Part shown: positions 33,199 through 40,548 of the stretch, piece after piece
Layout: every line of letters starts with the position of its first letter
Numbering within the stretch: the stretch's first letter is position 1
Source of the DNA: Lachnospiraceae bacterium
Lineage (GTDB): Bacteria > Bacillota > Clostridia > Lachnospirales > Lachnospiraceae
Direction: 5' to 3'
Assembly: GCA_024403455.1 (NCBI GenBank)
Contig: JAKSRR010000004.1
Span: 1 to 64,000, forward strand
Length of the DNA: 64,000 nt
Notes under the pieces: generated by a model
Seen by the model: only the letters and a program-made list of their open reading frames with translations
What the model was told of the DNA's origin: nothing
Databases searched by the model: none
Position numbers and translations under genes: made by a program

Positions 33199-35424
33199 TT
33201 ATAACAACTGTCTGATGAGTTCTGTCGCCTGCTCATATTCAAATTCATTAATGGCGTGCTTTATTTCAATAATTTGTTTTCGAATACCATCCTCTAACGG
33301 ATAGGTTAATAAGTTATCTGCTTTGATTGCAGCTTCATTCTGCTCTAATAAATCTAGCGATCCCTGCAAAGAATGCAGCATATTGCAGAACTCATTCCAG
33401 GTAAGTTCATGATCTCTGATCTGGATAATCTGCTCACGAAGCATACCACTATCATTTAGTACCTTCTTAATGTTTTCCAGCATCAAGACATACTGACTCA
33501 GCATATACTCACTGTCTCTTTCGATAATGGATATATTCCCATCCCGCCCCGCAAACTCCTGCAGTCTGGCAAGCTCAGAGAGTTCATCGGCACCAATGCC
33601 CGCCATCAGTCCCTTTAATGCATGAACTTCATATACATACTCTCTATAATGCCGGCCTTCCAAATAGTCTTTAATACGATGCAGATGCCCTTCCCCATCA
33701 TCATAAATGTACTTTAGAATCTGCAGATATTTTCCTTTGTCGCGGCCATAATTCTTAAGTCCCTTGTCCACGTTAACAGAGGGAATCTTGATTTCCAGAC
33801 TATCATAGTCCTTATCTTCCTCCGGCTTATCAATATACTTCACGATTTCCGTCGGAAGGAACTTTTTAAGAATCATTTCCACGCTTTCTAAAGCAATAGG
33901 CTTACTGATATATTCCTGGAAACCATTCTGCAGGAACATCTCTCTGGCTCCCGTAATAGCATTTGCCGTCATAGCAATAATTTTGGTGGATCTAATCTCT
34001 GGGTGACTGTCAATGCGAATCAGTTTTGTGGTCTCAATGCCATCCATTTCTGGCATCATCTGATCCATAAAAATCATGTGATAGCGATTCTTCTTCAGTT
34101 TTTCTAGGCACTCTTTTCCGCTGCTGGCTGTATCCACCCGCACCTGATACATGGTAAGAATCCCTCTGGCCACCTTAATATTGGTCGGATTGTCATCTAC
34201 AACAAGAATCTTCGCCAGCGGAGCTATAAGCTGCTTTCTCTCCGCATCTCTAGTGCTAACCTCCAGAGATTCATAATCCCCCATATGGGTAAAGTCTTCT
34301 ACATCCATGTAAAAGGAAAAAGTAAATACGCTGCCAATACCGTAACTACTCTTCACATCAATTTTTCCACCCATGGATTCAATCAGTCGCTTACATATCG
34401 CTAGACCTAGTCCGGTTCCTTCGATGGTTCTGTTTTTGATCATGTCTGCACGCTGGAAAGAATCAAAGAGGGTTTCTAGGTGTTCTTCCTTAATACCACA
34501 TCCGGTATCCTCCACCGTAACCTTAAAGAATGCATTCCCTTTCGGCGTTTTCTTCCAATCGATATGCATACGAATATATCCGCGTTTGGTATACTTTGCT
34601 GCATTGGTTAGGATGTTGGTAAACACCTGTCTCACCTGGGTTTCATCACCCTTTAATGACACCGGCACATCCGCTGGCACATGCACTATTAGTTCGACGT
34701 TCTTATCACGGAGATTTTGGGAAATAATGTTGCAGATTTCTTTGACCATACGGCCTAAATGGAAGGTTGTCTCAATCCTTTCCACAGTTCCCGCCTCTAT
34801 TTTAGAGAAATCCAGAATTCCGTTAATAATAGACAGTAAGGAGTTTCCTGCAGCTTTGATATTCTTTGCGTTCTCTTCTACGTTACTGTTTATGTTGTCA
34901 TGAAGAATCATCTCCGTCATACCAATAATGGCATTCATCGGAGTACGAATTTCGTGGCTCATATTGGCAAGGAACAAAGACTTGGCTTCGTTCGCCTTTT
35001 CCGCCTCGTCCTTTAGTTCCGTCAGTCGCATGGTCGTAGCCTGATCTTCTGTCTTGTCATGCAGCCAGATTGTGGACCCCTTCTTCACCTTCTTTTTATA
35101 ATAGGGCACCACGGAAACGGAAATGCTTCTTCCTTCCGTTTCAATCATTTCCTTATCACTGTCCAGAAGTTCATTCACCATTTTTCTTTGCTTATCTTCC
35201 ACCGCAAGATCCGGAAAATACTCCTTGGCCTGATCGTTTACCATCAGAATCTTCTTACTGGTAGACACAATTAAGAACCCATCTTCGATGGATTCAATAA
35301 TATTCTCTTTCGCGCGTCTAATAGGATCATAATGTTTAGAACGAATGATTAGTGCAACAACAAGAGCCGCCAGCACGACAACCAGAATAATATGCAGAAT
35401 CGGTAAAAAAGCTTGAAAATTCAT
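33199..35424 (-). CDS. Hybrid sensor histidine kinase with receiver and Hpt domains
   Basis: A membrane-bound phosphorelay protein of 741 residues. One membrane span (about 8-28) is followed by a PAS-like domain (~45-105), then HisKA with the phosphorylated His near 157 in LANMSHEIRTPMN, the HATPase domain (GTGLGLAICKRL), a receiver with VDDNPTN and the acceptor Asp in FMDQMMPEMDG, and a C-terminal Hpt with HALKG. The whole relay is in one chain. ATG 35424 is the only sensible start, because the promoter -10 is six bases upstream; there is no ribosome site, so the mRNA appears leaderless. No separate response regulator lies nearby; the TetR two genes down is a possible but unproven partner. 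Confidence 0.9.
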   Translation of the reverse strand: MNFQAFLPILHIILVVVLAALVVALIIRSKHYDPIRRAKENIIESIEDGFLIVSTSKKILMVNDQAKEYFPDLAVEDKQRKMVNELLDSDKEMIETEGRSISVSVVPYYKKKVKKGSTIWLHDKTEDQATTMRLTELKDEAEKANEAKSLFLANMSHEIRTPMNAIIGMTEMILHDNINSNVEENAKNIKAAGNSLLSIINGILDFSKIEAGTVERIETTFHLGRMVKEICNIISQNLRDKNVELIVHVPADVPVSLKGDETQVRQVFTNILTNAAKYTKRGYIRMHIDWKKTPKGNAFFKVTVEDTGCGIKEEHLETLFDSFQRADMIKNRTIEGTGLGLAICKRLIESMGGKIDVKSSYGIGSVFTFSFYMDVEDFTHMGDYESLEVSTRDAERKQLIAPLAKILVVDDNPTNIKVARGILTMYQVRVDTASSGKECLEKLKKNRYHMIFMDQMMPEMDGIETTKLIRIDSHPEIRSTKIIAMTANAITGAREMFLQNGFQEYISKPIALESVEMILKKFLPTEIVKYIDKPEEDKDYDSLEIKIPSVNVDKGLKNYGRDKGKYLQILKYIYDDGEGHLHRIKDYLEGRHYREYVYEVHALKGLMAGIGADELSELARLQEFAGRDGNISIIERDSEYMLSQYVLMLENIKKVLNDSGMLREQIIQIRDHELTWNEFCNMLHSLQGSLDLLEQNEAAIKADNLLTYPLEDGIRKQIIEIKHAINEFEYEQATELIRQLL

Positions 35425-35430
35425 AGAGCA

Positions 35431-35461
35431 ATTATACCACAAAAAAAGACGCACGTGTCAA
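35431..35461 (-). promoter_or_regulatory. Promoter of the hybrid kinase, giving a leaderless mRNA
   Basis: TTGACA at 35461-35456, a 19-base spacer, then TGG-TATAAT with the hexamer at 35436-35431 (extended -10). The predicted start of transcription falls at about 35424, the A of the kinase ATG. Confidence 0.65.
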
Positions 35462-35473
35462 AAACACATGCGC
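35441..35473 (-). terminator. Terminator of tRNA-Trp, overlapping the kinase promoter
   Basis: A 10-bp stem (GCGCATGTGT with ACACGTGCGT, two G-U pairs) and 5-base loop followed by C and seven T residues, starting 10 bases after the tRNA 3' end. The kinase -35 box lies in its loop and 3' arm. Confidence 0.8.
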
Positions 35474-35482
35474 TTTCTAAAG

Positions 35483-35553
35483 CAGGGGCGGAAGGAGTCG
35501 AACCCTCTTCGACGGTTTTGGAGACCGATGTTAAACCGTTTAACTACGCCCCT
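35483..35553 (-). tRNA. tRNA-Trp (anticodon CCA)
   Basis: 71-base cloverleaf on the minus strand. The acceptor stem is AGGGGCG with CGCCCCT, discriminator base G, anticodon loop CTCCAAA with anticodon CCA, and T-arm loop TTCGACT. The CCA tail is not encoded. It has its own promoter and a strong terminator. Confidence 0.95.
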
Positions 35554-35578
35554 ATATAATCGCTTACGCGACTTTGCT

Positions 35579-35607
35579 ATAATACCATTTTTATTCCTTG
35601 GTTGCAA
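35579..35607 (-). promoter_or_regulatory. Promoter of tRNA-Trp
   Basis: TTGCAA (35607-35602), a 17-base spacer and TATTAT (35584-35579) on the minus strand, with transcription starting about 19 bases before the mature tRNA. Confidence 0.7.
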
Positions 35608-35650
35608 GGGTTTTTCATTGTTTTTTGCTTTTTATTATGTTAACATTAGT

Positions 35651-35679
35651 TTAACTGTGGCACAGGGTCACAATATAAT
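35651..35679 (+). promoter_or_regulatory. Candidate promoter of pilT
   Basis: TTAACT (35651-35656), 17 bases, and a perfect TATAAT (35674-35679). The predicted start near 35686 falls inside the GAGGGAGGAA ribosome site, leaving only AGGAA upstream of the ATG. An upstream promoter is possible. Confidence 0.5.
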
Positions 35680-35695
35680 TGAGGGAGGAATACCA

Positions 35696-36745
35696 ATGAC
35701 ATTCGAAGAACTCTTAACTTATGCGTTAGATACCCACTGCTCCGATATTCACATTACTGTAGGAACTCACCTGGCACTTCGTCGTCACGGAACCTTAATG
35801 TTCCTTGATAATGAGCTTACCATGCCTGAATGTCGTGCACTGATTAACGAATTAATGACTCCGGAACAGATTCAGAAAGCGGATGCTGGTCAGGATCTTG
35901 ACTTCGCTCGTTTCTGCTTAAATGGCCGTGTTCGTATCCGTGTTAATATTTTCCATCAGCGTAATAACTTAGCTGCAACCGTTCGTATTCTGAACGAGAC
36001 GATCCCTAGCATTGAAGAGTTAAAGCTTCCTGATGTAATCAATGATTTTGCTACGCTGCCTAGAGGTCTTGTCCTGATTACTGGACCTACCGGTTCTGGT
36101 AAGACCACCACCTTAGCAGCTTTAATCGATAAGATTAACCGTACTCGTCTCTGCCACATCATGACTCTGGAAGATCCTATTGAGTACATCTACAACCATC
36201 ACCTTGCTCTGATTCACCAGCGTGAGCTTGGCACCGATGTTAAGGATTATGCATCCGGTCTTCGTTCTGCACTTCGTGAAGATCCCGATATCATCCTCGT
36301 AGGTGAGATGCGTGACTACGAAACCATTCGTGCTGCTATTACCGCTGCAGAAACCGGACACCTTGTATTCTCTACCTTACATACCACTGGTGCAGCGCAG
36401 ACCATCGACCGTATTATCGACGGATGCCCTGTAGAAGGAAGAGAACAGCTTCGTATCCAGCTTTCTTCCATTCTCTACGGTGTTGTTTCCCAGCAGCTCA
36501 TTCCTACTGCCGATGGCAATGGCCGTGTAGTTGCAACCGAAACCATGATTATGAACCCTGCAATCGGTAACCAGATTCGTGAGAATAAGACCGCACAGAT
36601 TGCTTCCACCATGCAGGCAAATGCTGCCATGGGTATGCACACCTTAAACTCCGACTTAAAGAGACTTTGCATGGGTGGCTTCATCGACAGAAGTATGGCT
36701 ATGAACTACACCAACGACCGTGAAGGTTTCATGAAGATGATGTAA
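35696..36745 (+). CDS. pilT: Type IV pilus retraction ATPase PilT
   Basis: A 349-residue hexameric ATPase that pulls back type IV pili. N-terminal PAS-like domain (1-100), then Walker A GPTGSGKTTT near 129-138, the Asp box LEDPIEYI, Walker B region DIILVGEMRD, and the His box STLHTTGAAQTIDRIID. The AIRAAI-type C-terminal motif of PilT is approximated near the end (TMQANAAMGMHTLN). ATG 35696 has GGGAGGAA ahead; the frame is open upstream through the tRNA but that cannot be coding. Arginine is mostly CGT/CGC, unlike neighbouring genes, which suggests high expression. No other pilus gene is in the window. Confidence 0.93.
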   Translation: MTFEELLTYALDTHCSDIHITVGTHLALRRHGTLMFLDNELTMPECRALINELMTPEQIQKADAGQDLDFARFCLNGRVRIRVNIFHQRNNLAATVRILNETIPSIEELKLPDVINDFATLPRGLVLITGPTGSGKTTTLAALIDKINRTRLCHIMTLEDPIEYIYNHHLALIHQRELGTDVKDYASGLRSALREDPDIILVGEMRDYETIRAAITAAETGHLVFSTLHTTGAAQTIDRIIDGCPVEGREQLRIQLSSILYGVVSQQLIPTADGNGRVVATETMIMNPAIGNQIRENKTAQIASTMQANAAMGMHTLNSDLKRLCMGGFIDRSMAMNYTNDREGFMKMM

Positions 36746-36766
36746 TTAAGATTCTATCTAAAAAGC

Positions 36767-36800
36767 AAAAACAGGATTGCCAAAGCAATCCTGTTTTTTT
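36767..36800. terminator. Bidirectional terminator between pilT and the ABC-F gene
   Basis: A 14-bp perfect stem (AAAAACAGGATTGC / GCAATCCTGTTTTT) with a 4-base loop and T runs on both strands. It can end pilT and the converging ABC-F gene. Confidence 0.9.
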
Positions 36801-36843
36801 ATTTCCAAATCTACAATCTAGTTCCGGCTCTATTTTCTGAGAC

Positions 36844-38769
36844 TTATTCCTCCTCGGAGAGTTTCTCCCATTCCTCCATATAGGCATCATTTTGGGCGTT
36901 AATCTGATCAATCTCCTTCTGGATTTCTGCAAGCTTCCCATAATCCGTTGCATTAGCAACCAGTTCATCATTTAAGGCAGCAAGCCGTTCTTCTCCCGCT
37001 TCTATCAGTTCTTCTAATTTGGCAATTCTTCGTTCTCTTTTGGCTCTTTCTTTTCCGGGATTATTATAATTCTTGGCAGCATCCGGTTTACCCTTCTTTT
37101 CTTCTGCTTCGTCAGCAGAAGGGGCATGTAGCCTAAGAGCATCATCTCCCGTCTTTGCCTTCTCCCCGCTGCCATAGTTTCTTTCATACTCCGTATAATC
37201 AAAGGGATAGTACATGGCACCCTCTTCTGTAAATACAAGAAGTGCGTCTGCAATCTCTCTGACAAAATATCTGTCATGGGATACAAAGAGTACCGTCCCC
37301 TCATAATTCTTTAGAAGGGATTCCAGTGCTTCTTTTCCAACAATATCCATGTGGTTCGTCGGCTCGTCTAATAGAAGGAAGTTTGGTCTTGCTTCGAAAA
37401 TCTTTGCTAGCGCCAGCCTGACTTTTTCTCCTCCAGAAAGATTGTTCACATTTTTAAAGACATCATCCCCACGGAACAAAAATCCGCCCAGAATATTACG
37501 CACCTGGGTTTCTGTCATAGTAGGATACTCGTCCCAAAATTCATCAATGACAGACTTATCACTTTCATAGCGCGCCATCTGCTGATCGAAATACCCAATC
37601 TCCACATTATACCCAAAGGAGAAGGTTCCACTATGTTTTTTAATCACACTCACCAGCGTCTTAAGGAACGTAGATTTCCCTAAACCATTGCCGCCAATAA
37701 TAGCAATCTTCTGTCCTTTTTTCTGTTCAAAATTAACCTTTGCCAAAGGCTTATCATATCCAACGACCAGATTCTGCACCTGCAGCACATCATTACCGCT
37801 TTCTTTTTCCGGAACAAGACTACTGAAAAAAGCTCTGTCATCAAAGCTTTCTGGCTTTTCAATCTTCTCCATATGCTCAATAGCTTTGAGCTTACTGCGG
37901 GTCATCGCTACCTTGGTTGGCGTATTTTTAAACCTTTCCACCAGTTCCATCAATCTGGCAATTTCTTTCTGTTGCGCTTCGTAGGCTTTCAGCTGTTTAT
38001 CATAGTCTTCCCGTTTTCTTGCCATGAAATTCGTGTAATTACCAGGGTATCGCTTCATGTGGCCACGCTCAATTTCATAAACCACATCTGCTACTCTATC
38101 TAAAAACATACGGTCATGGCTTACCAAAATGACCGCTCTGGGATATTCTTTCAAGTATCCTTCCAGCCAACCAATGGTAGATATATCCAAATGGTTTGTG
38201 GGCTCGTCTAACAGTAATATATCAGGCTTGGAAAGCAACAGTTTTACAAAAGCAATCTTCGTACGCTGTCCACCGGAAAATTCTGTAAGCTGCTTCTTCT
38301 CATCTTCTGGTGTGAAGCCAAAACGCTTTACAATGAGTTCGTAATCCTTCTCATATCGATAACCGCCAAGGTAAGTAAATCGCTCTTCTAACGCTGAATA
38401 CTCTGCAACATCGCTATCTTTCGCATCCTTTTCTATCGCAGCTAAAAGAGTCTCCATGCGTGCCTTCATGGCAAGGATAGGCTGAAATACTTTCTTGATT
38501 TCTTCCGCTAACGTCACATGCTCATCATCAAAGGTCATCTGCTTTAAGCAGCCAATGGTTACGCCACCAGTTTTTGCGATAGATGCACCGTCTCCATCAC
38601 TTCTAGTTAACGGAATCTCTCCTAGGATTAAATTAAGCAACGTAGACTTACCACAGCCATTTCTACCAATGACTGCGATTTTTTCCGTATTACGCACTTC
38701 AAAATTGATAGCATCCAGAACCACCTTATCCCCAAAAGCAACGGTTCCGTTTGTAATCTGATAAAGCAT
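36844..38769 (-). CDS. ABC-F family ATPase (ribosome-associated)
   Basis: A 641-residue soluble protein with two ABC nucleotide-binding domains and no membrane part. Walker A motifs are GRNGCGKST near 35-43 and GGNGLGKST near 365. Signatures are FSGGQRTK and LSGGEKVR, with DEPTNHLD and DEPTNHMD Walker B motifs. The linker between domains (about 240-310) is Lys/Glu-rich and helical, as in ABC-F proteins that enter the ribosomal E site. The last ~100 residues are a charged predicted coiled coil, as in Uup or YdiF types. Start ATG 38769 with AAGGAAG six bases ahead; an in-frame TTG is further upstream. Subgroup (antibiotic resistance or housekeeping) cannot be decided. Confidence 0.92.
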   Translation of the reverse strand: MLYQITNGTVAFGDKVVLDAINFEVRNTEKIAVIGRNGCGKSTLLNLILGEIPLTRSDGDGASIAKTGGVTIGCLKQMTFDDEHVTLAEEIKKVFQPILAMKARMETLLAAIEKDAKDSDVAEYSALEERFTYLGGYRYEKDYELIVKRFGFTPEDEKKQLTEFSGGQRTKIAFVKLLLSKPDILLLDEPTNHLDISTIGWLEGYLKEYPRAVILVSHDRMFLDRVADVVYEIERGHMKRYPGNYTNFMARKREDYDKQLKAYEAQQKEIARLMELVERFKNTPTKVAMTRSKLKAIEHMEKIEKPESFDDRAFFSSLVPEKESGNDVLQVQNLVVGYDKPLAKVNFEQKKGQKIAIIGGNGLGKSTFLKTLVSVIKKHSGTFSFGYNVEIGYFDQQMARYESDKSVIDEFWDEYPTMTETQVRNILGGFLFRGDDVFKNVNNLSGGEKVRLALAKIFEARPNFLLLDEPTNHMDIVGKEALESLLKNYEGTVLFVSHDRYFVREIADALLVFTEEGAMYYPFDYTEYERNYGSGEKAKTGDDALRLHAPSADEAEEKKGKPDAAKNYNNPGKERAKRERRIAKLEELIEAGEERLAALNDELVANATDYGKLAEIQKEIDQINAQNDAYMEEWEKLSEEE

Positions 38770-38799
38770 TCTACTCTTCCTTTCCAATCAGAATTACCC

Positions 38800-38838
38800 A
38801 AAAAAAGAATGGGCAAAAACCATCTGGCCTTGCCCATT
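38800..38838 (-). terminator. Terminator after the SecB-like gene
   Basis: AATGGGCAA and TTGCCCATT form a 9-bp stem with a 12-base loop, followed by C and seven T residues on the minus strand, 19 bases past the stop codon. Confidence 0.85.
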
Positions 38839-38856
38839 ACATTACACTAATAATAA

Positions 38857-39273
38857 TTATGCACGAAAGATTTCTGCATCAATACTATTGGAAGAATCTT
38901 TACGTTCGAACTTAATAGGCGGAATTGCAATATTCATACCAACCATGGAGGCTACGGTACGAATTTTCTCATTGACTGCCATCATGATAGTAGACATATA
39001 GTTCTCTTTAATCATATCATCCAGGTTATCCACAAAGGTACTTACCTGTACTGCAGTCACAGTCTCTAATTCAAAGCGAATGGTATCTGCTTCATCCTTT
39101 GCCTCGAACTTTACACCTACTACTGCCATGGTAGGCTGTGCAGGATTCAGTTTAACACCTGCATTGTTCTTCACCTGAATCTTCATAGGCTCACCGGGCT
39201 TTCCGGAAAACTTATTCTCATAAACTACGCTACGAACATCCGTAGGGCGAATTGTTACAGCTACATTTTTCAT
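38857..39273 (-). CDS. SecB-like fold protein (tentative), 138 residues
   Basis: Small soluble protein. It has alternating hydrophobic strands (TMAVVGVKFEAK, TIRFELETVTAVQ) then a helix and the segment VASMVGMNIAIPPIKFE. The strand order and the end ASMV...IPPIKF recall the SecB chaperone, where a helix carrying a SMV-type segment is followed by a short Pro-containing stretch. Identity is too low for certainty by eye. SecB-like proteins in Gram-positives can be chaperones outside the Sec pathway. Ribosome site AGGAGGAG. It lies 30 bases downstream of cheC and shares its promoter, with a terminator just after it. Confidence 0.5.
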   Translation of the reverse strand: MKNVAVTIRPTDVRSVVYENKFSGKPGEPMKIQVKNNAGVKLNPAQPTMAVVGVKFEAKDEADTIRFELETVTAVQVSTFVDNLDDMIKENYMSTIMMAVNEKIRTVASMVGMNIAIPPIKFERKDSSNSIDAEIFRA

Positions 39274-39303
39274 TTTTTCTCCTCCTAATAAACAACAAAC
39301 GCT

Positions 39304-39927
39304 TTACAGGGCAGGGTTCTCCCCCTGCTGTTTCTTTATAATAAACAAATCCGCAATGGCCTTTGCCAATTTCAGTGGATACGCCTGTACCATATCTGCA
39401 ACCATCAAATCTCCAACCTTCATCTGGAAATCAATCTGAATGAACTTCTCATCCCCTGGGATTTCGAAAGCTATATATTCTCCAGCACTCATGGTCGTGG
39501 CACTCGGTGTAGAGATGTCCACCAAATGGGCTAGCATCGTACTCATAGCTGTTGCAGAAGCGCCCATCATCTGATTCATCGCTTCAGAAATCGCAGAAAG
39601 ATGCATCTCCGAAAAATCCATCTGCGTCATCATTCCGTGTCCATCGCTGCCCATCATCAAATCGGCAATCATCTTTACATCATTTTCTTTTAGAAAGAAA
39701 ATACTATATCCCTGCAGACCTTTTACATAATCTACACGTACTACAACACTATCTTCTGTATGGCTGCGAACAAATTCATCTTTATTTTTTATCGCAACAC
39801 GGGGAACAGATATATCGATTTCTCTGTTCACAATAACACTCATCGCTGTGGCTGCGTTGCCCATACTAATATTGGACACTTCACCAATTGCAGAGATTTC
39901 CATGTCATTAAATGTAATTTCTGCCAT
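39304..39927 (-). CDS. CheC-family CheY-P phosphatase
   Basis: A 207-residue chemotaxis phosphatase. CheC proteins carry two copies of an E-x2-N active site. Both are visible: EVSN in the first helix near residue 16 and EAMN near residue 113, each followed by a Gly/Ala-rich helix and a Pro-containing strand. Length fits CheC (about 209 in B. subtilis). FliY is excluded because no C-terminal FliN/SpoA domain follows. ATG 39927 has GGGAG five bases ahead; the open frame begins earlier but upstream of a likely promoter leader. No other chemotaxis or flagellar gene is in the window. Confidence 0.82.
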   Translation of the reverse strand: MAEITFNDMEISAIGEVSNISMGNAATAMSVIVNREIDISVPRVAIKNKDEFVRSHTEDSVVVRVDYVKGLQGYSIFFLKENDVKMIADLMMGSDGHGMMTQMDFSEMHLSAISEAMNQMMGASATAMSTMLAHLVDISTPSATTMSAGEYIAFEIPGDEKFIQIDFQMKVGDLMVADMVQAYPLKLAKAIADLFIIKKQQGENPAL

Positions 39928-40003
39928 AATAACTCCCAAAACAATATCCCACGTCGCCCGGAGGTGATAAAAGCCATCCCCTTGCACGCAATATAGTGAA
40001 ATA

Positions 40004-40032
40004 ATTTTATACTAAACAGGGCAAAAAAGCAA
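40004..40032 (-). promoter_or_regulatory. Promoter of the cheC unit
   Basis: TTGCTT (40032-40027), 17 bases, TAAAAT (40009-40004) on the minus strand. The transcript would carry a leader of about 70 bases. Confidence 0.6.
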
Positions 40033-40042
40033 ACCGGCCCGG

Positions 40043-40522
40043 CTACTCTTCCTCCCTATAATCCGCTAATGATAGCACGTAAATAGCCTCGTTTCCAGCC
40101 ATTCGTCCGCTATCTTTAAAGCCGACTTTTTCATAAAGATGCTTTGCTCTTTCGTTCTCCGGATGCATACGTATGCAAAGTTCTTCGCAATCTTCGATTT
40201 CTAGAATTTCTTCAATCGCCAGCCTGAGGATGATATTTCCAAAACCTCTGCCCTGGTGTCTAACATCCACCATCAATCGACATAGTTCATAAAAATCATA
40301 CTCCTCACAATAGCCATACATCACAAATCCGACGGGCCGGTGTCCGCAGTAAGCGACTCTGACCGTCCAAGTATCTTCAAAAAAGGCCTGACATATGGAA
40401 AGTGCATTTCCAGCTACATACTTCTCACAGGTCTTAGGAATATGATCAGCCTCTGTGGTAAGCATAGCGACTTCACGCCAATTTTCTTCATCTATATCTT
40501 CTAATGTAACCCTAACATCCAT
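40043..40522 (-). CDS. GNAT-family N-acetyltransferase
   Basis: A 159-residue acetyl-CoA-dependent acetyltransferase. The acetyl-CoA loop is DVRHQGRGFGNI near 92-103 (QGRGFG is the R/Q-x-x-G-x-G/A motif), and the C-terminal block ENERAKHLYEKVGFKDSG is typical. Overall it resembles polyamine or ribosomal-protein acetyltransferases (SpeG/BltD-like), but the acceptor cannot be fixed. I chose ATG 40522, which has AGGAAG five bases ahead; a GTG five codons upstream is an alternative. Confidence 0.85.
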   Translation of the reverse strand: MDVRVTLEDIDEENWREVAMLTTEADHIPKTCEKYVAGNALSICQAFFEDTWTVRVAYCGHRPVGFVMYGYCEEYDFYELCRLMVDVRHQGRGFGNIILRLAIEEILEIEDCEELCIRMHPENERAKHLYEKVGFKDSGRMAGNEAIYVLSLADYREEE

Positions 40523-40548
40523 GCGCGCTTCCTGCACAATCTCCCAGA

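Noticed and set aside
34373-34903. Plus-strand 176-codon open frame inside the hybrid kinase
   Set aside because: Shadow of the HisKA/HATPase region, with no start signal or domain.
35554-35559. Plus-strand TATAAT-like sequence beside tRNA-Trp as a pilT promoter
   Set aside because: It lies 140 bases from pilT with no -35, and is part of the AT-rich region of the tRNA promoter on the other strand; the 35651-35679 promoter is better placed.
39928-40003. Possible c-di-GMP riboswitch in the cheC leader
   Set aside because: The leader has GC-rich patches, but I could not match the conserved GEMM core or pair the helices.
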